In this document: positions 7,218 through 13,466 of the stretch, piece after piece | How positions within the stretch are numbered: position 1 is the stretch's first letter | Layout: each line of letters opens with the position of its first letter | Assembly (NCBI GenBank): GCA_046154695.1 | Contig: JBJXFI010000238.1 | Coordinates: 1 to 14,244 of the forward strand | Source: DALYLB01 sp046154695 | GTDB taxonomy: Bacteria; Acidobacteriota; Blastocatellia; RBC074 | DNA: 14,244 nt | Direction: 5' to 3' | Notes under the pieces: model-generated | Told to the model about the DNA's origin: nothing | The model's input: the letters and a program-made list of their open reading frames with translations, nothing else | Database searches by the model: none | Made by a program: the position numbers and the translations under genes

Positions 7218-7313
7218 GCATAACAAGACCACTGGAGCGAACGCGGGCGGGCCACGTCAGGTTCCAATGCGGATGCGCTGGATTGCCCGCGTAGCTCAGT
7301 TCTGTCGTCAGGC
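7218..7313 (+). repeat. attC recombination site of the VOC cassette
   Basis: R'' box GCATAAC at 7218-7224 and R' box GTCAGGC at 7307-7313 bound the site; R' differs from GTTAGGC by one base. ACGCGGGC (7241-7248) pairs perfectly with GCCCGCGT (7285-7292). Flanking it, ACTGGAGC (7231-7238) pairs with GCTCAGT (7294-7300) with one bulged G, and unequal linkers (GA against A) supply extrahelical bases. The 96-base length fits attC. The next cassette gene starts 15 bases after the site, behind a strong ribosome binding site. Confidence 0.75.
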
Positions 7314-7328
7314 ACTTCGGAGGATCAC

Positions 7329-7670
7329 ATGTCCATTCTCGCGGAATATCTCGAAAATGTTCAACCTGAACACCACGCTTTGATCCAGGAGCTTGACTCT
7401 TTGGTCCGCAAGGCAGCGCCAGATTTGGTCCTGAGTTTGAAGTGGCGAAACCTCACGTATCACAACAAACGGAATGCCTGCTCGATAATTAACCACAAGC
7501 GGTACGTCAACCTCCAAGTCTGGGGCGGCGTTAATATTGAGGATCCAAAGTCTTTGCTTCAAGGGACTGGTAAAGACATGCGCCATATTAGGTTCGCGGT
7601 TGGCGCCAAGTTCAATCGTTTTGCGGTCGTAGCTATACTCAAGCAGGCCGCAGAGGTAGCGCGTGCCTAA
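7329..7670 (+). CDS. DUF1801 (YdhG-like) domain protein, first copy
   Basis: A 113-residue cytoplasmic protein of the DUF1801/YdhG-like fold. Diagnostic parts are the N-terminal helix with LIQELDSLVRKAAPD (about residues 18-32), the LSLKWRNLTYH segment, the strand RYVNLQVWGGVNIEDPKSLL (about 58-77) and GTGKDMRHIRF (about 79-89). Family members have been named iron chaperones or frataxin-like from fold similarity, but the biochemical role is poorly established. GGAGG at 7319-7323, five bases before the ATG, gives a strong start. The gene occupies a classic cassette: 15-base leader after one attC, and its TAA stop (7668-7670) lies inside the R'' box of the next. It shares its family, though little sequence, with the gene at 8106. 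Confidence 0.85.
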   Translation: MSILAEYLENVQPEHHALIQELDSLVRKAAPDLVLSLKWRNLTYHNKRNACSIINHKRYVNLQVWGGVNIEDPKSLLQGTGKDMRHIRFAVGAKFNRFAVVAILKQAAEVARA

Positions 7671-7725
7671 TCCGTCGTTCAAGCGAACCCGACTGTGTCG
7701 GGCCGCTTAACTTTTTTCGTTCGGC
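7665..7725 (+). repeat. attC recombination site of the first DUF1801 cassette
   Basis: R'' box GCCTAAT at 7665-7671 and R' box GTTCGGC at 7719-7725 enclose a compact 61-base site. AAGCG (7681-7685) and CCCGAC (7688-7693) pair with CGCTT (7704-7708) and GTCGGG (7697-7702). AA opposite a single C gives the asymmetric bulge, and the loop is only TGT. This is a textbook short attC fold and the clearest site in the array. The stop codon of the cassette gene overlaps R''. Confidence 0.8.
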
Positions 7726-7760
7726 GGCACAGACCGTCATCAAATGGTATCCATGAAATC

Positions 7761-8051
7761 ATGAAATTGCGATCGCTGCTTCTGCTGCTCCTGAAATCGA
7801 TAACCCTCGGAGCCGCTCTTACGGGCTTTTACTTTGTCCATGAAAGCTTGCCCCGCGCGATTCGTGCCCCAACCTCGCTGATTCTCGCCCCGGTCGCGGT
7901 CGTTGACGGATTGTGTTACGCCATCGGCATTCCGGGCATCTACGGTCGCCCGGTGCCGGTGCTTCTAGTCAACTCAGCGTTCGGTGTGGTTGTGTGTTGC
8001 GGCGTACTGGGAGTGACGCGCTGGTGGGGGAGGCGGAAGGCGGCGGACTAG
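7761..8051 (+). CDS. Small membrane protein of unknown function
   Basis: From the ATG at 7761 the product has 96 residues, not related to a family I recognise. It begins with a leucine-rich hydrophobic segment (about 5-27), has a second hydrophobic stretch at about 38-60 (APTSLILAPVAVVDGLCYAI) and a third at about 66-86, and ends in a basic tail (RWWGRRKAAD). Two or three membrane helices are likely. The frame is open from 7695, but that region overlaps the preceding attC (7665-7725), so the ATG at 7761 is the better start. The gene begins 35 bases after the attC and lacks a recognisable attC of its own, so its cassette may have lost its site or fused with the following DUF1801 gene. Confidence 0.6.
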   Translation: MKLRSLLLLLLKSITLGAALTGFYFVHESLPRAIRAPTSLILAPVAVVDGLCYAIGIPGIYGRPVPVLLVNSAFGVVVCCGVLGVTRWWGRRKAAD

Positions 8052-8105
8052 GACAGACCCACAATTAGGAGCTTGCTTTAAAAAAGATGTAATCATGAGG
8101 TTGCC

Positions 8106-8489
8106 ATGCAAAGCACTGCAAAAAATGTAACTGCTTATCTCGATGAGGTTCCCGCTGAAAGAAAAGCCGCGCTCACCGAACTACGTGAGCTATGCCGCAC
8201 GTTACTGAAAGGTTTTGAAGAATCGATGATGTACGGTGGACCATGCTACTCGCGCAATGGCGAAGTGGAAGTGGGATTTGCCAGCCAAAAGAACTTCATT
8301 GGACTGTATATCCTCAGACTAGACGTGCTGAATGCCCATCGAGATCTGCTCAAAGTAAAAGGAGTGAGTTTAGGCAAAGGGTGTATCCGTTATTCAAAGC
8401 CTGAGAAAATTGACTTCAAGGTGGTGGAGAAGCTATTGAAGGCTACGCAGAAATCCACGGGAGTCATCTGTGGTCATAACTCGACTTGA
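8106..8489 (+). CDS. DUF1801 (YdhG-like) domain protein, second copy
   Basis: A 127-residue soluble protein of the DUF1801 fold. The N-terminal helix pair (VTAYLDEVPAERKAALTELR, about residues 8-27) leads to MMYGGPCYSRNGEVEVGFAS (about 41-60), then FIGLYILRLDVL, and LGKGCIRYSKPEKIDF (about 89-104), the usual conserved tail. A GAGG Shine-Dalgarno at 8097-8100 stands five bases before the ATG. Its distant relative at 7329 lacks the GKGCIRY-type tail, so the two appear to be independently acquired cassettes rather than a recent duplication. An attC-like site begins 40 bases after the stop. Confidence 0.85.
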   Translation: MQSTAKNVTAYLDEVPAERKAALTELRELCRTLLKGFEESMMYGGPCYSRNGEVEVGFASQKNFIGLYILRLDVLNAHRDLLKVKGVSLGKGCIRYSKPEKIDFKVVEKLLKATQKSTGVICGHNST

Positions 8490-8528
8490 TTGGCAACATG
8501 TCGATTCAGGTAGCGCGCAGCACGGGGT

Positions 8529-8589
8529 GCCCAACAACCGGTCGACGCAAAGGGCGCCGCGCGCGGCCGCTGAATTGGGAGCGTTAGTC
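8529..8589 (+). repeat. Probable attC site of the second DUF1801 cassette
   Basis: R'' box GCCCAAC at 8529-8535 and a divergent R' box GTTAGTC at 8583-8589 enclose 61 bases. The centre is the perfect 12-base palindrome GCCGCGCGCGGC (8557-8568). Outside it, TCGACGC (8542-8548) can pair with GCTGA (8569-8573) if two bases are left unpaired, as in attC L boxes. The stem is weaker and the R' box poorer than at the other sites, so this is the least certain of the four full sites. Confidence 0.5.
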
Positions 8590-8893
8590 TGAAGGGAATC
8601 TTGTAGTCTGTCACTTTCTCGCTACCCTGGCTTACCGCACGCAGAAAGCTCTGCGCGATGCGCCAGAGTCCTTTGCGTCGTTTCAGGCTGCGCCGAAAGT
8701 CTGGACGCCGCACGAACTCATTCATCATATGGACAGCCTGATGGGATACGCGCGGACTTTCTTCATCGGTGGCGACTCTCTACAAGAAATTCTTCCAGAT
8801 TTCAGAGCAGAGAATCTCAGGCTTCATGAGACTATCGAGGAGGTGGCGCGCCATCTGGAAATCAGCACGCCATTTCATGCGATCACGCCCTGA
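8588..8893 (+). pseudogene. DinB-like fragment, lacking a start codon and cut at its 3' end by an IS
   Basis: An open frame of 101 codons that reads as a DinB/YfiT-like four-helix protein. Its features are FLATLAYRTQKALRDAPESF, then VWTPHELIHHMDSLMGYART with a candidate metal-ligand histidine pair (IHH), then LRLHETIEEVARHLE and finally STPFHAITP. The frame has no ATG, GTG or TTG until ATG 8729, after about half of the fragment. The family normally continues past this point with a further helix and a conserved histidine. Here the frame stops at TGA 8891-8893, exactly where the IS terminal sequence begins (TGTCGGGACAC from 8894). The fragment follows the attC at 8529-8589 directly, so it was probably a cassette gene. 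It is not expected to be functional. Confidence 0.7.
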
Positions 8894-9470
8894 TGTCGGG
8901 ACACTTTCTGTAAATGTGCGTGTCGGCACAAGTGAACGACTTGTGAGATCCTGTTGGTACTATGACAACAGAGATTCAACCGACACGCATCGAGGAATAT
9001 ATCAGAGATTTGCTGCCGTGGGCACACGGTCACCAGCTCAAATCCATCGCGACCTTTGTCGCGGCGATCATTGAAAAACAGACTGGCAATCAAGCCGAAC
9101 TCGCTCGCACGCAGGGCAATCAGGAGGCCGCCGTGAAACGATTGTCGCGGTTGCTTCACAACGATCGCCTCAATCTCAGGGATCTCCCCGAATGGCTTTG
9201 CCGGAAAGCGCTTGAACAGCTGCCTCGCACGGGCAAGGTCTGATTCGCGATCGATTGGACGATCGAGGATGACCAGCATCTGCTCGTCATCTCCCTGATC
9301 GTTGGTCACAGGGCGATACCAATCTACTGGCGGGCCTACGAGCAATCCGCCCTCAAGGGACGGATGAGGCGCTACGAACTCGCCATCATCAAGCGTGCGT
9401 TCACGCTGATCTTTCGATCCGTCAAGCCGTCCCGGATTCGGCTCACGGCCGATCGCGGGTTTCCAGATTA
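8894..9470 (+). mobile_element. Remnant of an IS4-like insertion sequence, left end plus part of transposase
   Basis: The left boundary is inferred from the abrupt end of the DinB-like homology and the terminal-repeat-like TGTCGGGACACTT at 8894. A close echo, TGTCGGCACAAGT, lies at 8921, possibly a second transposase binding site. The transposase frame opens at 8962 and homology stops near 9470, where the VOC-tail frame takes over. The reverse complement of the left end (ACAGAAAGTGTCCCGACA) is not present downstream, so the right end is deleted and no target duplication can be examined. The element cannot transpose by itself. Confidence 0.7.
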
Positions 9471-9471
9471 G
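8962..9471 (+). pseudogene. IS4-like DDE transposase, broken by an internal stop and 3' truncation
   Basis: The intact first part (8962-9243) encodes 93 residues with the N-terminal DNA-binding region (QLKSIATFVAAIIEKQTGNQ, then VKRLSRLLHNDRLNLRDL). A TGA at 9241-9243 interrupts the frame where a CGA (Arg) would fit. The same frame then continues as FAIDWTIEDDQHLLVISLIV, containing the first catalytic Asp (codon 9253-9255), and reaches LTADRGFPD with the second catalytic Asp (codon 9451-9453). It stops at TAG 9469-9471. The third acidic residue, in the Y-R-E block, is missing. The family assignment rests on the D-W-T and ADRGF motifs and the N-terminal pattern. The gene is inactive. Confidence 0.75.
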
Positions 9472-9572
9472 GCATACAAGGCTGTGACATGGCTTATCGG
9501 ATGCGTGAGTTTGGGATAAAGGACCCAAACGGTTACGCGCTGATTCTTGTTGAAGACATTTCAAAGAAATAA
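9462..9572 (+). pseudogene. C-terminal tail of a second VOC (glyoxalase-like) protein
   Basis: In a frame different from the transposase, the sequence reads YRMREFGIKDPNGYALILVE then DISKK and stop (9570-9572). The REFGIKDPNGY block with a following acidic residue is the characteristic C-terminal module of VOC proteins, with E as metal ligand. Only about 27 residues remain, from ATG 9489 or open from about 9462. The rest of the gene was lost at the IS junction. It is unrelated in sequence to the complete VOC gene at 6863, which lacks this block. Confidence 0.65.
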
Positions 9573-9585
9573 TTAGGAGAAATCT

Positions 9586-9993
9586 ATGGTACGAATCGTT
9601 TTGGGCGTTATTGCCGGATTTTTTGCCTGGTCGATAATGTGGGTCGGAAGCGAGAAGATTCTTTCGGCCATTTGGCCGGAGTGGTACGGCGCTCATCAAC
9701 TCGCGTTCGAAGCGGCCGTTGTCAATGGCGGTCAGTTCACAGCGGACACGACGCTTCTTCTTATGCATATTGTTCTCGGTTCAATAGTCTCGATGATGTC
9801 CGGATTTCTGGCCGCGCTGATCGCCGGGGAAAACAAACGCGCGCCGCTAGTTCTCGGCTTTCTGCTGGTGGCCTTTGGTTTACTGAAGGTGGTTCTGTCC
9901 TGGCCATATGTTCCCATTTGGTATCACGTCATCTTTACGGCGCTGCTAATTCCAATGACGATTATGGGCGGTAAATTGAAAACCGCCACTTAG
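9586..9993 (+). CDS. Four-helix integral membrane protein of unknown function
   Basis: A 135-residue hydrophobic protein. Membrane helices are predicted at about residues 3-24 (IVLGVIAGFFAWSIMWVGSE), 55-80 (LLLMHIVLGSIVSMMSGFLA), 86-104 and 108-128, with a short polar loop SEKILSAIWPEWYG after the first. I do not recognise the family; small four-helix proteins of this size often occur near metabolic or resistance genes without known role. A good Shine-Dalgarno (AGGAGA, 9575-9580) precedes the ATG, and the VOC tail ends 13 bases upstream. The two may once have been co-transcribed. No attC follows it. The length and absence of lesions argue that it is intact. Confidence 0.7.
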   Translation: MVRIVLGVIAGFFAWSIMWVGSEKILSAIWPEWYGAHQLAFEAAVVNGGQFTADTTLLLMHIVLGSIVSMMSGFLAALIAGENKRAPLVLGFLLVAFGLLKVVLSWPYVPIWYHVIFTALLIPMTIMGGKLKTAT

Positions 9994-10338
9994 CTCGACT
10001 TTGTACATTTTTGAAGGCGCGTAAAGCCAATAATAAGGTTATCGTCGTCGGTCCCGGGATGAATTATCGAACATGACGGCTACAACCTGATGTTCATAAA
10101 TTCCAGATAGTGAGATCAAAGGGCTTATACAACAAGCCCTTTTGGCTTCTGAAAAATGTACAAAATCGAGCTCAGTGCGTACGACCAGGAAAACTCTGTT
10201 AATTCTCGCGAATTGCGCACACGGCTCTGCCACAACGCCTCTGGCACAAAGTAAAGATTGATAAAGCATGGCGCGGCGCAACTGGCAGTTACGATTCGCC
10301 GCCGTTCCGCAAACTGAATCAAGAGGAGAAGGAATTTC
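9994..10338. other. Gene-free stretch with one strong hairpin
   Basis: This 345-base stretch shows no supportable gene. A 32-codon ORF at 10156-10254 has no ribosome binding site and no recognisable family. Its main structure is the 9-bp perfect hairpin at 10118-10142. The last 17 bases carry AGAGGAGAAGGA (10322-10333), a strong Shine-Dalgarno for the GTG start at 10339. No attC-like boxes were found here. Confidence 0.4.
10118..10143 (+). terminator. Hairpin with short T run, probable intrinsic terminator
   Basis: AAAGGGCTT (10118-10126) and AAGCCCTTT (10134-10142) form a perfect 9-bp stem around the 7-base loop ATACAAC, followed by one more T. The U tract is short but the A run on the left side makes the structure potentially bidirectional. 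It lies about 125 bases after the membrane protein gene and would end transcription coming from the accessory region. Confidence 0.5.
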
Positions 10339-10704
10339 GTGCGCAAGCTCATCAACGATTTACGTTACGGCCTGCGCCAACTTGCCAAACACCCGCTCTA
10401 TTCGCTGATCGCCGTCGTCACGCTGGCGCTGGGCATCGGCGCGAACGCGGCCATCTTCACCGTCATCAACGCGGCGCTGTTCAAACCGCTGCCATACGCC
10501 GACGAAGCGCGGATGGTCGTGCTGTGCGAATACCGCACCGACGATTGGCAGGCCAGCAAAGGCGGCTCCTATCCCAACTTCAACGACTGGCGCGCGCGCG
10601 CCCGTTCGATTGAAGCCATTGCATTGGCGTTGCTGGATACGGCCACCTTTCGCGGCGAAGGCGAGCCGGTGCGCGTGGAGGGCGCACTCGGCTCGGCGGC
10701 GTGA
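10339..10704 (+). pseudogene. N-terminal fragment of an ADOP-type (MacB-like) ABC permease
   Basis: The frame encodes 121 residues that begin exactly like acidobacterial ADOP permeases: MRKLINDLRYGLRQLAKHPL, then SLIAVVTLALGIGANAAIFT (first membrane helix, about 22-44), then NAALFKPLPY and SYPNFNDWRARA. Normal members have about 800 residues with eight helices, so roughly 85% is missing. The frame ends with VRVEGALGSAA, at the point where the family normally continues with a SANFF-like segment. Downstream frames show no continuation, so this is a truncation rather than a simple frameshift. The GTG start has a strong AGAGGAGAAGGA site. ADOP proteins are characteristic of Acidobacteriota and guide the host assignment. 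Confidence 0.85.
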
Positions 10705-10802
10705 AATGAGCCGTCATTGGACTCCATTGCCGCGTTGTGACAAAGTAAATCGCGCGGATCGAACGCGTGAGTTTTTACACGAAGAAAAACGCAGTTGACC
10801 TT

Positions 10803-13448
10803 ATGAACATCACTTTTCTTGGAGGAGGAAACGAGATTGGCGCAAGCAGCGCAATCGTCGAGATCGGCTCCGCGCGCGTGCTGATCGATTGCGGCATTCG
10901 AATGAGCGGGGACCACCGGCTGCCGGATCTGGCGGCGATTCAGCAGGCGCATGGGGGGCAGCTCGACGCGGTGCTGTTGACGCATGCGCACATGGATCAC
11001 AGCGGCGCGCTGCCGGTGCTGCATCAGCATTATCCCGCCGTGCCGGTCTATGCAACGGCGCCGACGCGCGGCCTGGTCGAGGTGCTGCTGCGCGACTCGA
11101 TCAACATCATGCGGGCGCGGGCCGAGAGCGAGAACGAGCTGCCGCTCTATTCTTCCCCGGCGGTGGCGAGCCTGCTGGAAAAGATGATTCCCACGCCGTT
11201 CGGCTCTCCGACGGAGATCGGCCGGACGGGGCTGACGGCGACCTGGTTTCCGGCGGGCCACATTCTGGGCGCGGCCTCGATCGGAATCGAGGGAGTCGAG
11301 CAGGGGCGTTCGATCCGGGTCCTGTTTTCCGGGGACATCGCGGTCGCCGACCAGCTCACGGTTCCGGGAATGCTGCCGCCCGCGGGATTTCGCCCCGACG
11401 TGCTGGTGATCGAATCGACCTATGGAGATCGCATGCATTCTCCGCGCGAACTGGAGGAGCAGCGGCTGATCGAGATGGTCGCGGGGGTCATCGAGGGGCG
11501 CGGCAAGCTGCTGATTCCGGCCTTCGCCATCGGCCGCGCGCAGGAAGTGATCCTGATGCTGCTCAAGCAGTTTCGATCGAAGCGACTCGCGAGTTTTCCC
11601 GTCTGGATCGACGGGATGGTCAAGACCATCTGCGGCGTCTATTCGCAATTTCCCGCGCACCAGACGGCCTATGCGCGGCGGCTGATCGAGAAGAGCGGCA
11701 ATCCGTTCTTCAATGTCGTGGATGAGATCCGGCCGGTCGCATCGCCGGCCGAACGGGAGAAGGTGGTCGGAGGCGATCCGTGCGTCATCATCGCGAGTTC
11801 CGGGATGCTGACGGGCGGCGCAAGCGCGTTTTACGCGCAGCGGCTGGTCGGCGAGGAGCGCAATGGAATCGCGATCACCGGCTATCAGGATGAAGAGTCG
11901 CCCGGCCGCCAACTGCTCAATCTGGCCGAGGCCCAAACGCGCGAGATCACGGTCGCGGGGCGGACGCTCGATGTGCAATGCGGCGTGTCGAAATACGCTC
12001 TCTCGGCGCATGCCGATTGCAACGAAATCTCCGGATTGATCGAGGCGATCAATCCGCGCGAGATCGTTCTGGTGCACGGCGAGGGAGATTCGCGCGAGTC
12101 GCTGCGCGAGCTGCTGCGGCGGCAGGGAACGCGGTATCGCCCGATTCACCTGCCGCGCACGGGCGATTCGCTGCAGTTCGGCGCGACCCGCCGGTCCTCG
12201 GGAGAAGCGTCCGCGGCGGCCTCGGCGCAATCCGCGCTCGGGGGCGGCGAGGAACTGACGGCGGAGAGTCTGGCGCGGATGGCGGCGTCGCTGCGCGAAC
12301 TGGGCGAGGAAGGGAAGCTCTTCAGCGAGACCGAGCTGCTCGACCGGTGGCATGGGGCCCGCGGGTGGAACGAAGAGCAGTATGTCGAATTGATTCGGCT
12401 GCTGGATGACAGCGACGATTTTCGCCGTCCGAAATCGCGTCCACATCGATACCGGCTGGTCGCGCCGGAAGCGAAGGGCGAAGCGGGAGACGGCATCCGG
12501 TTCGCCTCGCCCCAGGACGTGCTGGCGCGCGTCGAGAGCCTGCTCGGCCCCGAGACCGGGCTGTATCACAAGGGGTATGACATCGCCTCGCACAGCCTGC
12601 GATTGATGTTCGAGTTTCCCGATGTGGCGCGAGAGTGCCATCGAGACGCTTGTGAAGCGGCCGTTTCCGGCACGGGATGGTCGTACACGATCAACGACAA
12701 ACCCCATCAGGGCCGCCTGGCCGAAGTTGCCGGGGAGGTTCTGCCGCCGGATTCCGATCGGCCTCGCCCGCCGGCGATTCACCTCGAAACGCGCGAGGTG
12801 GCCGTGAAGCTCGAAACCCGGATCGATGCATCGACCGCGGCGGCGGCGGCGGACGCGTTTTTCGAGCGCACAGGATTCCGGTTGCGCGTGGAGATGCCGC
12901 CAGCGGCCGAATCCGGGGAACCGGCCGGCCCGGTCCCGCCCGGGATCGCCGCTGAACCCGCCGCGCCGATTCCCGCGCGGCCGCGCTGGCTGCCGGCCGA
13001 GAGCGAGATGACGTTTCACCCGTCGGTGCGCGCTTCACCGCTGGGGGAAAAGCGCGCCGCCACAATGATCGAGGAGGCGTTCGGCTTCGCTCCCGAGAAT
13101 TGGCGGCCTCGCCGGATTAAACTCAAGACGGATGAAGATGGCGACTATCTGCAGATCGCTTTCCTGACGCCCGCCCTCGGACTCCGGCAGGCGCGCACGA
13201 TGCAGGCCATGGCCGACGTCACGGGATACCAGCTGCGCCTTCGCCCGCATCTCAATACCTATGAACTCGTCGAGATCGCGCGCCGGCTCCTTCCCCCCGA
13301 ATGGCGGATGTCGAAACCGCCGAGTCTGCACAATGACCTGGGCCTCGTTCGCGTCAAAGTCGCCGCGCCGCCCGCACCCGAGCAATCCGCCGCCGTGGCC
13401 GCGCAATATGACGAGATGACCGGCTTCCGCCTCGACATCGTTGCATGA
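10803..13448 (+). CDS. MBL-fold beta-CASP ribonuclease-like protein with long repeat-bearing C-terminal extension
   Basis: From the ATG at 10803 the product has 881 residues. About 1-460 are a complete metallo-beta-lactamase plus beta-CASP module: LIDCG (27-31), the zinc motif HAHMDH (61-66), H153 in AGHILGAAS, D178 in FSGD, motif A E204 in ESTYGDR, motif B H403 in SAHAD and motif C H425 in VHGE. SGMLTGG near 333-339 is also typical. All metal ligands are present, so RNA endo- or exonuclease activity of the CPSF73/TTHA0252 type is expected. Residues 480-880 are an extension absent from minimal homologues. It includes a helical part (485-550), two similar modules (about 581-698 and 768-881) and a Pro/Ala-rich linker between them. 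The frame is open to GTG 10767, but the family begins at MNITFLGGGNEIG. It converges on the phosphoesterase gene 18 bases away. Confidence 0.9.
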   Translation: MNITFLGGGNEIGASSAIVEIGSARVLIDCGIRMSGDHRLPDLAAIQQAHGGQLDAVLLTHAHMDHSGALPVLHQHYPAVPVYATAPTRGLVEVLLRDSINIMRARAESENELPLYSSPAVASLLEKMIPTPFGSPTEIGRTGLTATWFPAGHILGAASIGIEGVEQGRSIRVLFSGDIAVADQLTVPGMLPPAGFRPDVLVIESTYGDRMHSPRELEEQRLIEMVAGVIEGRGKLLIPAFAIGRAQEVILMLLKQFRSKRLASFPVWIDGMVKTICGVYSQFPAHQTAYARRLIEKSGNPFFNVVDEIRPVASPAEREKVVGGDPCVIIASSGMLTGGASAFYAQRLVGEERNGIAITGYQDEESPGRQLLNLAEAQTREITVAGRTLDVQCGVSKYALSAHADCNEISGLIEAINPREIVLVHGEGDSRESLRELLRRQGTRYRPIHLPRTGDSLQFGATRRSSGEASAAASAQSALGGGEELTAESLARMAASLRELGEEGKLFSETELLDRWHGARGWNEEQYVELIRLLDDSDDFRRPKSRPHRYRLVAPEAKGEAGDGIRFASPQDVLARVESLLGPETGLYHKGYDIASHSLRLMFEFPDVARECHRDACEAAVSGTGWSYTINDKPHQGRLAEVAGEVLPPDSDRPRPPAIHLETREVAVKLETRIDASTAAAAADAFFERTGFRLRVEMPPAAESGEPAGPVPPGIAAEPAAPIPARPRWLPAESEMTFHPSVRASPLGEKRAATMIEEAFGFAPENWRPRRIKLKTDEDGDYLQIAFLTPALGLRQARTMQAMADVTGYQLRLRPHLNTYELVEIARRLLPPEWRMSKPPSLHNDLGLVRVKVAAPPAPEQSAAVAAQYDEMTGFRLDIVA

Positions 13449-13450
13449 AT

Positions 13451-13466
13451 CCGCGTCTCCGCGCGG
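13451..13466. terminator. Small hairpin between convergent genes, weak terminator candidate
   Basis: CCGCG (13451-13455) pairs with CGCGG (13462-13466) around a six-base loop, filling the 18-base gap between the two convergent stop codons. There is no T run on either strand, so it may not terminate by itself. The tight convergence makes some mutual interference plausible. Confidence 0.2.

Larger units (their letters stand above)
5602..8589 (+). mobile_element. Integron cassette cluster without integrase (CALIN-like array)
   Basis: Four attC-like sites (6196-6288, 7218-7313, 7665-7725, 8529-8589) and one remnant (5602-5638) lie in the same orientation. They separate short, unrelated + strand genes, each stop lying close upstream of a site. 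Every full site has outer R'' and R' boxes and an inner imperfect stem with unpaired bases on one side, the defining shape of attC. The passenger genes (DUF5990, hydrolase, VOC, DUF1801 twice, small membrane protein) are typical of environmental cassettes. No tyrosine recombinase IntI and no attI are in the window, so the array is either immobile or served from elsewhere. Array limits beyond the outermost sites are uncertain. Confidence 0.65.

Noticed and set aside
5602..8589. CRISPR array as an explanation of the repeated elements
   Set aside because: The elements differ in length and sequence, are separated by genes and not by uniform spacers, and no cas genes are present.
8875..9768. 297-codon - strand frame across the IS remnant and membrane protein
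   Set aside because: The opposite strand carries transposase motifs, a VOC tail and a membrane protein, and this frame spans all the junctions without any domain of its own.
10156..10254. 32-codon ORF after the hairpin
   Set aside because: No ribosome binding site, no recognisable family and an expected chance length.
10767..10802. GTG start 12 codons upstream for the beta-CASP gene
   Set aside because: No Shine-Dalgarno precedes it, and the family typically begins at the MNITFLGGGNEIG strand encoded from 10803.
10889..11725. 278-codon + strand frame inside the beta-CASP gene
   Set aside because: It overlaps the conserved nuclease core in another frame and is G/A/R-rich low-complexity sequence with no family pattern.
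10569..13019. 816-codon open frame on the - strand opposite the beta-CASP gene
   Set aside because: It is the antisense shadow of a long GC-rich gene. Its composition is arginine- and histidine-rich with no recognisable domain, while the + strand has a full set of catalytic motifs.
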